A stretch of DNA of 64,000 nucleotides. Source: Euryodendron excelsum. Taxonomy: Eukaryota > Streptophyta > Magnoliopsida > Ericales > Pentaphylacaceae. Positions 13,801-29,159 of the stretch are shown here, one piece after another. The translations under genes were made by a program, and so were the position numbers. Each line of letters opens with the position of its first letter. Position 1 is the first letter of the stretch. The stretch is taken from contig CM065382.1 of assembly GCA_033060915.1 (NCBI GenBank), positions 7,683,001 through 7,747,000 on the forward strand, in the 5' to 3' direction. Under the pieces are notes generated by a model, which was not told the DNA's origin, ran no database searches, and saw only the letters and a program-made list of their open reading frames with translations.

Positions 13801-14580
13801 TTGACCAATTATTCTTTCAAGTTCGCACGAAGTTATCGTCCACATAAACTATGTAAATTTCATACATTGTATAAATTATGATTGGTCACAAAAGAAACGT
13901 GAAACAAAAAAAATTAAATTTGAGATTTCATATTTAATATAAAAACCAATGTTACGTGTCAACTCATTTTAGTTGACAAAAATAAATTTTATTCTTTAAT
14001 TGAGGAGGTGAAATACCAAGTTTATCCTTCTGTACCACCACCACGAGACTATAGTCAAAAGCAGCAGTCTGTGTGGCGGGCTTCGGGCTTTTTGTTTGGT
14101 TGTCTTTGAACCCTGTAATTTTTATTTTTCATTACTTTGACCGCAATCTGTATAACTACTTTTGAGGAGTTGAATTACACTGTTGCTTTGCCATCTACAA
14201 AAACCAAAAAAAAAAATTACACTGTTAAATATCAAATGAAAAAGGAGCAAACAAAAAAGAAAAGAAAATAAAATTTAAACAGAAAATTAATAAGCTAATC
14301 GCATTCATGAGTCACCCAACATTTTTTTGGCAATTTAAACATGTTTGTTTTAGAAATCAATTAAATGAAAAACTAAATTAAAAACTCAGTTTAATCACAG
14401 ACTACAAGAAATTTATTTCTCTTCAGTTCTCTAGATATGGCGTGGATGGTCTGTCTTTGACCAATCGAAAAAGGTATTAACCGAAGTACAACTAATTGAT
14501 CTGAAACACTCTTGACCGGGTAACCCAAAAAAAAAAAAGAGGGAAATTGGCTAATAAAAAACCAAAAACGTGTTTGTCTA

Positions 14581-14833
14581 GAAAATATTCAATGTAACAG
14601 TGATGTTACGTTATTTTACTTATGTAGTATCATAAGTTAATCATATCGTGTAAAATGAATATATTAAAATCCTAATCACCATAACACATCATTAGTTAGT
14701 GGGTAGTTAGAGAAAATCTCTCCTTAATTTAGATGATTAGACAAAAACACATACATTTAACATGATGTGATTGGTTTGTGATACTACTAATTTAGTAAAA
14801 TAACGTAGCATCATTATTATGTAAAATATTTTC
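14581..14833. mobile_element. MITE, family C copy 1 (~253 bp)
   Basis: The termini are GAAAATATTCAATGTAACAG at the left and AAAATATTTTC at the right. The better-preserved copy at 47785-48040 shows the full inverted termini. The sequences just outside share TGTCTA, which may be a decayed target-site duplication, so the superfamily is uncertain. Confidence 0.65.
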
Positions 14834-15832
14834 TCTGTGTCTAAGAGGATGTGGGCGCCTTTTGACACGGATAATAAAAAATTTGAGCTAAAAGTTACAA
14901 GCGCTCACTCAAGACATGAAGCTAGTCGTAAAACAAACGTAGTTTTTTGAATTCAACTTATATTTATCTTGCTAAAAATTTATTTGTGATTTATGTAAAC
15001 AAGTCCAAGTTAAATTTTTTAGCTCAGTTTAAATTCAATTTGATAATCTTATATGGACTTCAAAATGTATAAAAAGTCTCTATTCGAGCTTGGCTTCTCA
15101 TCGTTTAGTATTAAAACTCATTTAAGACCGGTTCAAAAAATAGTCCAAGTCAAAAATTGAATACGACCCTCATTGAGTTTTAAAATCTAAAGCATGAACA
15201 ACTCAACTAGTTTACCTCATTCACGTTCAGGTCTAGTACTTGTCTATTTTTTTTTCCTTTAATTGCCGTAGGGTATGCAAGCCTTCAAAGGTTGCTTCCT
15301 AAAGCCCGTGTAGGTGTATAATCTACCTAAACCAAATGAATTTTATGCATTATACGAATAATAATATATCACAAAATGCATAAAGGGAATCAAATTTGAA
15401 ATTTTATATTAGCTTGTCTAACATTAGTTTCGAGTATTGCAACTAAGCAATAGTCGTCAATTGATGCTAGAACACATCAGCTTGGGTCCATCAATGACTG
15501 ATAAGTCTCAATTAATGTGTCTAGTATTAGTTAGATATTGAACATTAGTCATGCTTAATGAAACTTTTTTATTTTATATTTAGTATAAGAATTAGTCTAT
15601 CACTAGACTAGTCATGTGGTTGGTGGGAGATCATTTTGAAGTAAAGAATTATTCAATATAAACTATTACAGCAAAGGTTTCCCTTCCTCTTCTCCCTCTA
15701 AAGCACATCTGTAGAAAACTTTTTTTTGGCCATAGCAACAAAAGGCCAATAAATTCACAGGTGTGACTGTGTGTACCGCATATATTTCAAGGCTTTATGC
15801 TTAAATGAGGGTGAATTTAAACTTGTTTTTGT

Positions 15833-15949
15833 ACTTATTTACTAAATTTAAGTTGATTTAAAAATTATATTTTCAAAGCTCGCGTTAAACATCAAATTTG
15901 TGTTTGAAGTGATATTTTTTTTAAATCAACTTAAGTTTAGTAAATAAGT
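15833..15949. repeat. 117-bp hairpin with 32-bp arms
   Basis: The left arm, 15833-15864, begins ACTTATTTACTAAATTTAAG. The right arm, 15918-15949, is its reverse complement with a single mismatch in 32 positions. The loop is about 53 nt. It may be a small foldback MITE. A microRNA precursor is possible, but the arms are very A/T-rich. Confidence 0.7.
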
Positions 15950-16272
15950 TTAAAATAATGCGATTTTAGAAAATAAGTTTTAAAACTACCTTATTTTTTA
16001 ATAAATTCGACACCGCATATGCATTAAAAAAAAAGAAGAAGAAGAAGGAAAAAAAAACAAAAAAGCAAAAACAAAAAATGCCACACACTCAAGCTCAACT
16101 GTACATTTTAGTTTTTTACATTTACCCCACCCCCATTCTTTATTTCTTTCATTTTCTGGGGTTTGCTGGACAGGCAGACCCTTGAAGTTCTTTTTCTCAT
16201 GTTGTGAACTTTCTTTCTAAATTCTTTTGCGTCTGCAATCAAGATTCAAACCTTCTTTTTGCATACAAAGTC

Positions 16273-19200
16273 ATGTCTAGTTTATACTCCCAGAATTCTT
16301 CGATTCGATTCTCTCCTGCAAGAGCTCTTTCTCCACATATAAGGAGCAACCCAGATGCTGATAGGTAATACGCAAATTTCTTTTCATGAAGAACAATTTT
16401 CTTCGATTCGATTCTAATGCTTTTAGTTAACGTCTGATAAGCTGATAGCTTTGATTGATTTGGATTTTTTTTTTTTTTGTTTCTGGGTGTTCTTAATTTC
16501 TTGTAGTCAGTACTTGGCAGAGCTGCTAGCAGAACACCAGAAGCTTGAACCTTTCGTGCAAGTCGTGCCCATATGCAGCCGACTGTTGAATCAAGGTTGT
16601 TGACTACTTTTAATTTTGGATCTACGCTTTCTGTGTTTTTATGGGTTATCTTGTTTTTTGATTAATTGCTATGGTTCTGTTATTTCCATTACCTTTGTGT
16701 ACTAGCATCTCCATCTTAAAGTTATATACACAGATGTAGATTTCAAGGTACCTATTCTTGTGTGTGGAGAGAGAGAGAGAGAGAGAGGGAGAGAGGATTG
16801 TGCATACAGTGGTAACCATATTGGCTGCCAATTGATTTTCCTGTTTTCATTTTTTCTAGTTTAAGTTTGATAGGGTATTAAAATAAAATTAAAGCTATGA
16901 TTTGTGGTGCTTATGTTTTTAGAATTTTGATATTTGTTAGAGATTCTTGAAGGATGCTTATGTAATGCTTAATAAATTTTGCTATTTGGTATTTCTATAT
17001 ATTGTTAATCACTACGAGGTTGAATTGGTTATTATCATCATTTTGTGTTTGACATCTTGATCTTTGTCATAGCCAATCTCTTCGAATTGGTCTCCAAATT
17101 CAAGTGTGCTATTCCTCCTCCAAAAGTTGCTTTTTAGTTAATGGATTGACTGTTTGATTCTTATTTCATATAGTTTCACTTGTGGATTCCCCCTTCTTTC
17201 AATTTTTTGTTGTTTTTTGTTTTTGTTTTTTGTTTTGAACTTGTTTGTTCTTTCTATTATAGGATCTCTGGTTTCATTTCATTATCCATCCCATGCATGT
17301 ATCTCATGCTGTCCTTTGTTGTAATTGTGCGGACATGTTTGGAAAAGAATCCAAAATTCCAAGTTATTGTATTTTTATCCTACTCACAAAAGAAAATATT
17401 TCATTGCTCCTTAATGTTGACAGAGATATTAAGGGTATCTGGCATGATGTCCAACCATGGGTTTAGTGACTATGACAGACTGCAACGTGGAAGCCCTAGT
17501 CCAATGGCCTCTCAAGACATAATGCCAAATTTTGGAGGAACAGGTCTAGGTGGCTGGAGTGGCCATCCACATGATGTAAGTACATGCAATGTCATTCATG
17601 TTTGTTACCTTGAATGACTGAATTTTTTATCCCCGGTTTTCCTTTTTAAGCGATAATCTGTTTTGATTCTTCTATCGGATAATTGTATATCAGTTATGTT
17701 ACCTAGACTCTTCTAAATATGTGAAGTACCTATGTGGACACTCGACACTAATTGGACATGCATCTAACAAGGATGTATAACTAATTGAGTTTACTATAAA
17801 ACTAAGCATAGGACTTCCATTTTATGTATAAAATGCTATATTTTAGCTTGTAAATTCTATTTTACCATAAAAAAGCAAAAGAAGTATTTAAAAAATATGA
17901 AATCTAGCCATGTTCCAATGTCCTTGGACATGAAAATTAGAAGAATCCAACACTTGGACACGTACCCAACACCAAGTCCAGGTAACATAGTATATCAGTA
18001 TATGCACATTTTCCTTTTTAGTTTTTACTTACCATACTTAATTGCACAAGTTATTTGCATAACTATATATAGAACACAAGACATTTATGCTTGAAGAAAG
18101 CTATCCCCATATTGTTCATTTTACCTCATGGACTTATGACAGGTACCATGTGCTTCATAATCAAGCTATTACAGTTTCTTATTAAGCCCTGAATTTTTTG
18201 TTTGCTTGCTTCCCTACAACTTTATACTTCATTAGTTTAAAGCAATCAAATCCATGGTATCCACTACATCTCCATAAATGTGCAATGAACACTTGCTAAT
18301 AATAGGAACCATCACGGTGACAACAATTATGCATGCTGGGCAATTTTCATTTATAAGTGATTTTACTGTATAAATCAGGGGCCTAAGTGCAACTCATATG
18401 CATTAGTAATAGATATCTGCAGAGCAGTAAAAAAAAATTTATTTTTTCCTTTTCTTTGATAATAACAAAAATTGAGAAAAGAAAAGTAAAAGTTGTTCTT
18501 TTTCGAAAGAAGTATTGGATCGATCTACTTAAAAGTTCTTATGATTACAAGCTGCTTCTGGGGAGATATCTCTTCCCCACCTTTTTCTTTTTTTGGTTAA
18601 TTGACTTTTCTAAATAAGTATGGTCCTGTGTTACCATAATATTCTACTACCCTAGTAAACTACGTTTTTGGAACGTCGTTCCGAAACATGGTATTCTAGC
18701 GTTCCAAAACGGTGAATTTAGCAATCCAAAGTGATCTCGAACTTTTTTCCTATTTATAACTTTAAAGGTCACCTAACGGAGAAAAAAAATCAATTATAAT
18801 GAACAAAAATACAAGAAGAATAGAATTTTGGCATAACAATATACAAAAAAAAAAAAAGGGGTCATAATGCTCCTAGAATGTGTTTTTAGATGATTAATTT
18901 GAAAAAAACATAAATGATTTTTTATTAAATATTTGATTATTAAAGAAAATTCTTCTAAAAGTACCTTAATTCTAATAGTATTCTTTATAGAAGCTTACCC
19001 CCAGCGTACCCTATATTAGAACATGTGACGTACCACGTTCCCTTTCCTGTTCCACCTACCGAAACGATCTGGTGTTCGAGGTAACATAGGTGTGTGGCCC
19101 TAATGCCACATAGCAGTATGGATTTTGATAACATTCTCCAAATTTGTTTACTTCTCGTTTATATCACTCAATATAGGCTACACCATTGTATACACATTGC

Positions 19201-22200
19201 ATACCTATAGATAAAATTAATAGATGCATGAGTGTCCTAATAATATGTCATTGAGGTTCTGTACTTGCATGTGCAATGCCAAAAAATTAGATAAAATGTT
19301 TTAATATATGATTAAAACCTGTGTGCTCGCACACGTGTATGTGAGTGGGTGGGTGGGTAAGGTTGTGTTTGGGTGATTGTAAGTGTACAGGCATGTGTGG
19401 ATATATGTAAGATATCCTCATAACTCGGTTGTCGAGGCCAGTATGATGATCTGGTACCTCTGCTCTGTTGGGTCATTGATAGTTCAAGTAGTATCAGTAA
19501 TTGATGTAATGACCAGCATCAAGCTGCATCCGTGGGGCTCAATAAGCCCCTTGTCACAGAAGCTTGTCTTCAAATTCTTTGTATTGCAGGAAATTGCAAA
19601 ACAAAATAATGACTTAATATGCATTTGCTGTAACTATGATCCAAATTAATATGGCAGCATATTGTGGTTTCAGGATTGATTTTCATACCGAAAATATGTT
19701 TTCGTATAAGAAATGATCTTCTTCTATTATTTTCATAATAGGGTTGATAAAAAGGAATGCAAATCTCTTGTCTGCTTACAAGAAGCTTCAAAGATCATGA
19801 AGCCTAGAGCCATAGCAATAATCTCTATCCTAATACTGGTTTCCCCACCTTCTCCTTTCTTCCTGTTGATTGGTTTCCTCATGGAAAACCTATAGGACTT
19901 TGAAACGAAAGGGTAGTTGGAAGAAACAGTCAGCTAAATAGTTGACACAGTGACAGTGATGGCCAAAGTTGAAAGAAATTTCTTCATTCGACCAACTAGT
20001 TGTTTAAATATCACATGACCGTGCCTAAGAAATGTTAGTGGCTATCCATCTCAGAATAAACAAAGCCTTTATCCGAACTAGTTGGAGTCAGCTACATGAA
20101 TTCATCTTTATAAATCAGTTCATCTAGAGTCATAGAGCTATTGTTCTACTTGTGTTATTGAAATCGGGAGTTGTAGAATGTGGAGTGTTCATTTTCCCAT
20201 TGGTAATGTGATTTTCAATGATATAGCTCACAACCTGTGTGTCATATGCTAAGTTTCTAGCTGAAATCTGCTTTTCACTATTCAAAAAATTGGAGAAATC
20301 AACAAGAAAGGCACCTATGGAAAATAAAATATTTATCCCATGGTTTTGTTGTTGAGGAAAAAACTAATGTGCCCATGCACCTATGGAAAAGCAAGAATTA
20401 TATACTAGTACCAATTTTCAGCTAAAAAGCTAAATGTCAACATGATCTGGGCCTTTTGGACACTTGGTCTTGGCAACCCTAGCCTGTCCATTTCAATGTA
20501 TGGATTAGGGATCATTGTCTCTTTTTTAGCGTTAAATGGATTAGGGATCATTATCCATTCACATTCCTTTTGATATCCAAACAAGAATGCTTTTTGCGGA
20601 TCAAGAACAACGGAACTACATTGGTCCTTGGGGAATATTTATAATTGGATCCACAGTTTGAGTCTGTAATTTTGTTTAGCTTTTTAATTGATTGCTTGTG
20701 CCAACTCCCACATTGTTGTTTAGTTGTGGTAAATTTTTCATATGAAGCTAAAAATGTTGAACATTTCAGCCGTTGGTGGAGATTTCACCAGCATCCACAT
20801 CCCCATTCTTGTTCACCCTGTTCATGCGATATATTGATCTCAAGAACTTGCTTTGAGTTTTCTAGTCATCCATCTCTAAAGTGATGCTAGGCTGCTTCAC
20901 ACAGGTGCGCTTCGCTCGGCCACATGATGAACATGTTTTAAGCCAAGTTAGCCAACTGCATGTTGAGTGCTTAAGGAGTTTTAATCATTATTCCTCAACT
21001 GTCCCAGAGTGAGGCTGGAATGCAGCAAAAGAATTTCAAAAAGCTCTGCTCCCACATGTTATTATATGGAACTTTGAATATGACTGAACTGTTCATTATT
21101 GCCTCTGTTTTTTTAGGAGATATATACCCTCAATAGAGTTCCACATAGCCTAACTTATCAACAAAAAAAAAAAAAAGAATGAGTTCTGCATAGACTTTGG
21201 GAGTCGTTTCAAAAGGAAGCTCATTAGTCCTGGTCCTAATAGTCAGACAAAGCAGCAGACCGGCAGGGAAATAGCCTATTAGTCTAACCAGAACAAGTAA
21301 TAAGAGAAAGTAAATGCAAGAAAGGCAATTGGGGAGAGGTTTTAAACTAGAGGAACCTCGCTATCCCCCAACAAGTTTGCAAGAGGGATACCACGTGATT
21401 TTTCAAGTAGGCGGCTGGGTATGGATTAGTTGGGTATTTATAGCAGTGCTTTTGTTTCATCCTTGGACTTTTTTACATATGCTCTTGCTGGACTACTGTC
21501 AGTAATTAGCGGCAAGAACTCTCTTAATCTGTTGCTCTTGTGTTTTAAAAAGCCTCATGCTTTGTTTCCATTTCCTGTTTTTCTATTTTTCTTTCAATAT
21601 GCAACCTTGATTCCAGTTATGATGAGACTTTGTTCATTATGTAACAGAGGATCAATGGACCACAAGGGATAAAAATGGACTGGCAAGCTGCCCCAGGAAG
21701 CCCAAGTGCCTATATTGTGAAGAGGGTATTGCGCTTGGAGATACCAGTAGACAGCTATCCCAATGTAAGCTATGTGTATTGTGTTGATAAAATACGATTC
21801 TTGAAATTCTTTCCCTATATCAGAAAGTTCTTAGGCTGACCACATTGCTTGTGAACATTAGTTCAATTTTGTTGGGCGACTCCTAGGTCCTCGGGGCAAT
21901 TCCTTAAAGCGTGTGGAAGCTTCAACTGGTTGCAGGGTATTCATTAGAGGAAAAGGTTCAATAAAAGACCCTGACAAGGTTATATATTTTTTTGAAATTG
22001 TAGAAGTTTATTATTACACAAATATTTTAAGCTTTAATCTTGAATTAGTCTGCTAGTCAAACTTAGAATTTGAAGAAAGTTTCTGGTTTTTTTTTTTTTC
22101 CTTTTTCTAATATCATATATTTATTCAAGTCTTGATGTTGTGTATACTCCTTTTGGATTTTTGACTTTTACGTTTATACCTTTTAATTCTGAAGGAGGAG

Positions 22201-23388
22201 AGTCTACGGGGAAGACCAGGCTATGAGCACCTGAATGATCCGCTGCACATTTTAATTGAGGCAGAATTACCTGTCAATATTATTGATGTGCGATTGAGAC
22301 AGGCACAAGAAATTGTAGAAGAACTGCTCAAACCTGTGGTATTTATTTTATCGTAATCCCTCTGTCCAATGTTCTATGGCTACTCAGTACTTTCCAAGCA
22401 TATATGTATCAAAGACTAAAAGGAATATTTCAACGTTTAGGTATTTTGCTTAAGTTTTACCTTTTGCTATGTTACATGGACTCTGCTAAATGTGAAGTAC
22501 ATGTATTGGATACTCAACACTTAGATAAGGGTATGGCATATGAAGTTGAACGTTCACCAAGTATGTCTAGTAATTTGAGTTTACGTTATAACTATGTTTT
22601 TGACTCTCATATTATGTATGAAGTACACTATGCCACTTTGTACACACGAAACACCATTTCACTTAGGAAATAAAAGAAGAATATTATAAATATGAATATC
22701 TTGCCACATTCATGTGTCCTTGGTTAGAAAATTAGATGAATCCGACACTTAGACGTGTACATGCAGTTGATATCCATACCTAAGTCCGTGTAAACCTTTT
22801 GTAGTTCAAAGGAGTAAACTTATGCTTACCTTTGGAGTTTAAATCTAGATATAATAACAAGAACACTTTTTTCAGTCTTCTACAAGTTGCACGTATTGCC
22901 GGTATTCAAAGACCAACCATTGTGAGGGTCTCTTCTGATTCTCAATGGATCATATGGATGCTATTAGATGAACAATTGTACTGTTGAACATGATAGACAT
23001 TAATTCAGACTGGACTCTTCTTGTAACAGTACTTATAGGTTACAGGCTCAGAAAGATAAGTATAAAGAGTGAATAATCCAGTTGGATTAAAATGTATGTT
23101 TCAAGTTGCGCAGGGAAATGATAGGGCCCATTCATTAAGTGTGTAGATAGATGCCTTTTGTAGGCCATTCTTGCGTTAATATGTGATATACCTTTCTTTC
23201 ATAGATGAATATATATTTATATCTTACATCTTCAATTGCAGGACGAGTCACAGGATATCTATAAAAGGCATCAGCTAAGAGAACTTGCAATGCTAAATTC
23301 TAATTTCAGAGAAGAGAGCCCTCGACCTAATGGAAGTGTCTCTCCTTTTGGTTCCAGTGGGATGAAGCGTGCTAAAACTGGTTGGTAG
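16273..23388 (+). CDS. KH domain (STAR/quaking-type) RNA-binding protein, At2g38610-like
   Basis: The seven coding exons are 16273-16364, 16507-16595, 17424-17575, 21648-21764, 21862-21978, 22195-22338 and 23242-23388. All junctions are GT-AG, giving 285 aa, the usual length for the plant family of At2g38610/At3g08620 and rice SPIN1. Residues about 29-65 ([20 protein letters not shown]) match the plant STAR dimerisation segment. The KH domain spans about 130-240: [19 protein letters not shown] holds the GxxG loop as GPRG at 159-162, and [19 protein letters not shown] is the variable loop. The tail is Ser/Pro-rich and ends MKRAKTGW. Family members bind single-stranded RNA and act in RNA processing or flowering control; for this copy that is inference. 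Intron 3 is 4.1 kb and holds two MITEs; intron 6 holds a third. There are no broken frames. Confidence 0.96.
17694..17989. mobile_element. hAT-like MITE, family B copy 1 (296 bp)
   Basis: The left end is TTATGTTACCTAGACT. The right end is AGTCCAGGTAACATAG, its near-perfect inverse. It is flanked by a perfect 8-bp duplication, TATATCAG, at 17686-17693 and 17990-17997. The interior is non-coding. It lies in intron 3 of the KH gene. The terminus CTATGTTACC is shared with family A. Confidence 0.9.
18626..19089. mobile_element. hAT-like MITE, family A copy 2 (464 bp, inverted)
   Basis: It is the reverse complement of the element at 4314-4770 over its whole length. It starts CTGTGTTACC and ends GGTAACATAG, with conserved internal blocks such as GGTCACCTAACGGAG and CTCCTAGAATGTGTTTTTAG. 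The immediate flanks (GTATGGTC at left, GTGTGTGG at right) do not form a clean duplication. It lies in intron 3 of the KH gene. Confidence 0.86.
22467..22793. mobile_element. hAT-like MITE, family B copy 2 (327 bp)
   Basis: The left end is CTATGTTACATGGACTCTG. The right end is eroded and reads AAGTCCGTGTAA. It is flanked by a perfect 8-bp duplication, ACCTTTTG, at 22459-22466 and 22794-22801. Interior blocks match 17694-17989 (for example GTGTCCTTGG against ATGTCCTTGG). It lies in intron 6 of the KH gene. Confidence 0.85.
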
Positions 23389-24600
23389 GGATCTCTCTTA
23401 AGTTCTCCCAGATGGTCTCTCCGGGAGCCCTGCTGCTGCATAATGACTACGCCGTATGATATACTTCTGAATAAATCTCGATTCTCTATAGCTTCAAGGA
23501 GCGGGCTAACAACGTGACTAGGAGTTTGAACGCGAGCCTTATTCGATGTCAACAAGCACAGGGAAGAAAGAAAAGGAATCATCATTTGTTATAGCTTTCA
23601 TGACTCTAATTGTCTGCTGTTGTAAAAGTAGAACAGTTATTGAAGTTCATTTGTTATTGACATTGATACTTATTTTATTCTAGTGTGTTGTGGAAAACTA
23701 TTGATAGGGCTGTTTCTGGCCTTGGGTTTCAGGGAGGCCTGCTTATACATTGTCTTGAAGCTATTCTTGTTTCAAAATTGACTATTAAGGTTTGGATTTT
23801 TGCTCAAACAGCTTCCTTCTGTAGATGTCGAGTAACTAACTATTGTGTTGGTGTCGGCAATGCAAAGTCTTCAAAGTGGCCATCCTTTCTGCATGGTTGT
23901 GCCTAACACGGTTTAACGAATGAAGGTACTTGAGTTTTGCTCAGATTCGGCTTGTTAAAACTTGTTTTAGATTAGTTTATGATTTAAACAATCAAAACTT
24001 ATAATACATTTTGAAGTTTGTTAATTTTTTGAGCTTGGCTCAAAATCTTCTCCATAAGTTTATATGTACTGTAAAGTTATATAAAAATAAGGAATAATTA
24101 CACTTTATTCTTTTATGGTTTGAGTGAAAATTAAATAATTTTTTTGTAATTTAAAATAGAACACATAGAACTCTTGTGGTTTAAATTTAATTGTAAAATA
24201 AATAAAAACTGTTTGAATCAACAAAAATTTTATTACAAGAATATTTTTGTAATTCTATTTTTTCAAAATGGTATGCTAAAAAGATGATTTTATCCCTTTA
24301 TAGTAAAATAGAAAGTTGTACGATTTTGCCTGTGACAAAATTTTGACAGGCAAAATCTTTTTTTCAATGTACCAAACTAGAAAAATATCCATTATAAAAC
24401 TTATGTTAATTTTAATAATTTTTATTCATTTTATAATTAAATTTAAATCATAAAAAAATTATGTATTTATTTTTAAATTATAAATTGATCATCTAATTTT
24501 TATTTAAATCACTAAAACTTACCTCTAAAAATAATTAAACTACCCGTCGACTCGTAATCAGATTCAATATTAAAATTGGTTTGAAATCAGTTTAAAAAAT
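23389..24600. other. KH gene 3' region and AT-rich spacer
   Basis: The first several hundred bases are probably the 3' UTR of the KH gene. The open frames seen here have no recognisable domain. The spacer contains the foldback element at 24091-24540. Confidence 0.5.
24091..24540. repeat. foldback element with a perfect central hairpin
   Basis: The outer arms are imperfect inverted copies: GGAATAATTACACTTTATTC and GTGGTTTAAATTTAATTGTA at left match, reversed, the right part around TAAATTTAAATCATA and AAATAATTAAAC. The centre, 24322-24357, is a perfect 12-bp stem, GATTTTGCCTGT pairing with ACAGGCAAAATC, around a 12-nt loop. It looks like a palindromic MITE; no duplication was identified. Confidence 0.6.
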
Positions 24601-24632
24601 AAATAATAGATTGCTTATGTGAAGTAAGAAAG

Positions 24633-24656
24633 AGCCCATCACGCAAAAAAAGCCCA
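24633..24656 (-). promoter_or_regulatory. two site II elements upstream of QCR8
   Basis: AGCCCA occurs at 24633-24638 and 24651-24656, the complement of TGGGCT, about 230-250 bp before the QCR8 start. Site II elements are known to drive nuclear genes for cytochrome c and respiratory-complex subunits in plants. Their use here is inferred. Confidence 0.5.
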
Positions 24657-24886
24657 CATTTGGGAATTCTCTGGAAGTTGCCGACTGTTTTTTTTTTCTT
24701 TTTCTAGCGGGAATTCTCTGGAAGTCCATGTCCACGTGTACTCAAATGTTTAAATTCAATGGCCTTTGGCATTTCTCAAACCTCCGAATCGATTGAGAAG
24801 ACGACTGCCGATCCAAAGCAATAATAGCCGGAGAAAAGAGCTGCTAACGTTCTCAAGAAGCAGAAGAAGAAGAAGAAGAACGTGGG

Positions 24887-25234
24887 ATGGGGAAGAAGAT
24901 ATCGGTGAGGATGAAGGCGGTGGTGTACGCGCTGTCGCCGTTCCAGCAGAAGGTGATGTCTGGTCTCTGGAAGGATCTGCCTGGGAAAATCCACCAAAAG
25001 ATCTCTGAGAACTGGATTAACGCCACCCTCCTCCTCACCCCTCTCATCGGCACCTACACGTAATATCCTCTCTCTCTCTCTCTCTCTCTTATAATTTTTT
25101 ATTTTTATTTTTGGCATTTGCCTAACTGTTTGGAGTGGATTTGGATGAGATAACACTTCTTTACATCTCTTTATGCATAATACAGGTACGTTCAGTATTA
25201 CAAGGAAAAGGAGAAGCTGGCGCACAGATACTGA
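24887..25234 (+). CDS. QCR8: cytochrome b-c1 complex subunit 8 (ubiquinol-cytochrome c reductase, 8.2-kDa type)
   Basis: The two exons, 24887-25059 and 25186-25234, are joined within a Thr codon and encode 73 aa, against about 72 in other plants. This small subunit of complex III sits in the inner mitochondrial membrane and contacts cytochrome b near the quinone site. The sequence shows the plant signature: VRMKAVVYALSPFQQKV, LWKDLPGKIHQKISENW, a single membrane segment around NATLLLTPLIGTYTYV, and the C-terminus YYKEKEKLAHRY. There is no cleavable presequence, as usual for this subunit. The intron opens GTAATATCC and then has a short CT repeat. The gene converges on RPL10, with about 850 bp between the stop codons. 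It appears intact. Confidence 0.97.
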
Positions 25235-26087
25235 AGACTCTGGTGAAGTACTTAAAAGAGTGGTTTTTAAGTGAAAATAATTGTTTTATTACGCTCCGTT
25301 TCGAATCTGAACGGTAAAAAATGAGAGGGAAAAAAAAGCAAAATAAAAAAATATTTTTGTTTTATTTTTTTTTACTTTTTTTCAGTTAAAAATTAGAGCT
25401 CTAAACAAAATATTACTGTCATTCATGTAACTCAGTTTCTTTCCTGAAACTTTACATCTATATTGAGTCATTTACAGAAATGCTAGTTACAGTTTGTTTC
25501 AAATATTGAAGTTTAAGAGCTACTTGCCCCTTTGAAATGTTTGTTGTTATGCCTAGAATTTATTGAACCTCTTGAGAGTAGGCAACACTTCATGTAAAAC
25601 CAATTGTCGAGGACCACTTCAATATTAAGGGTGAACTAGATTCACTTGCTACAAACAACAGAAGGGACGGATATTGTTCTAACTCGTTGCGATCAGATTC
25701 ATGAATCGTGTTTCATCCTTTCACCTGGATAGTTTTGACCAATTTGTTAAACACACCTATAGAACTCTCCACAAAGAACAAGATCCATCACAAGATTGAT
25801 ATGTATTTCAGACAAATAAAGAACACCAAACTATAATCTACGAAGGGCCATCAGGACAAAGATTGCAACAAAATCCACCAAATTTGTGACAAAAGCATTC
25901 CAAGTTTTCCAGCACAGTAATAATTTATGTAGAGAACAGATCAAAACATAAAAGTTCCCAAGAAAGCAATAAAATGCGGAAATGAAACAGCACAAGCACT
26001 TCAGTTCTAGAAATCAAATTACACATAAATAGAAAACCCATAAGGCTAAACGGTAGCCTGATGCCCGGCAGTTTCGGTCAACATTTC
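25235..26087. other. spacer between convergent QCR8 and RPL10
   Basis: It holds the two 3' UTRs, which cannot be delimited exactly. No gene or recognisable repeat is seen. Confidence 0.5.
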
Positions 26088-28857
<2,770 letters not shown>

Positions 28858-28896
28858 GGCGAACAATTCTGGGCTCGATCTGTTTGTGGCCGCTGA

Positions 28897-29152
28897 AAAC
28901 CCTAGAAAATGGAGGGGAAAACGGGCTGTGTTTGCGTATATGTAGTAGCTGTTGCGAGGCTAAAATGCTACAAAACCCTAATTCCACCACACGTGTTTCG
29001 ACCGCGTGTGGCTTTCAAGCGAACATGGGCCTGCTGTTGAGCCCGTTGTCAGTCAGCAATCAGCTTGGCCGTTTCATGTAGGTTTACAACGTATTGGGCT
29101 GGTTGTTCCAAAACCAATATATTGGGCTAGCCCACTGCAAACATTTTGGGCT
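28897..29152 (-). promoter_or_regulatory. RPL10 promoter: telo-box plus site II cluster
   Basis: AAACCCTAA (telo-box) is at 28973-28981, with a related AAACCCTAG at 28897-28905. TGGGCC or TGGGCT occurs at 29026-29031, 29095-29100, 29123-29128 and 29147-29152, and ACACGTGT at about 28990. Pairing of telo-box and site II is a known signature of plant ribosomal-protein promoters. The telo-boxes lie within about 120 bp of the ATG, so part of this block may be transcribed. Confidence 0.75.
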
Positions 29153-29159
29153 TTTTTGG

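Larger units (their letters stand above)
9409..16272. other. 6.9-kb intergenic region, repeats only
   Basis: No supported gene. Contents include a probable repeat at 9795-10808, an AT microsatellite at about 11269-11295, a GA microsatellite at about 12640-12676, a weak inverted-terminal element at about 12955-13190 (TTTGTTTTG at left, CAAACAAAAC at right), AT runs near 13353 and 13686, a MITE at 14581-14833 and a hairpin at 15833-15949. The last 150 bp before 16273 are probably promoter and leader of the KH gene. Confidence 0.6.

Noticed and set aside
24776..25225. 149-codon minus-strand frame
   Set aside because: Antisense to QCR8 and its leader; arises from GAA-rich and CT-repeat sequence.
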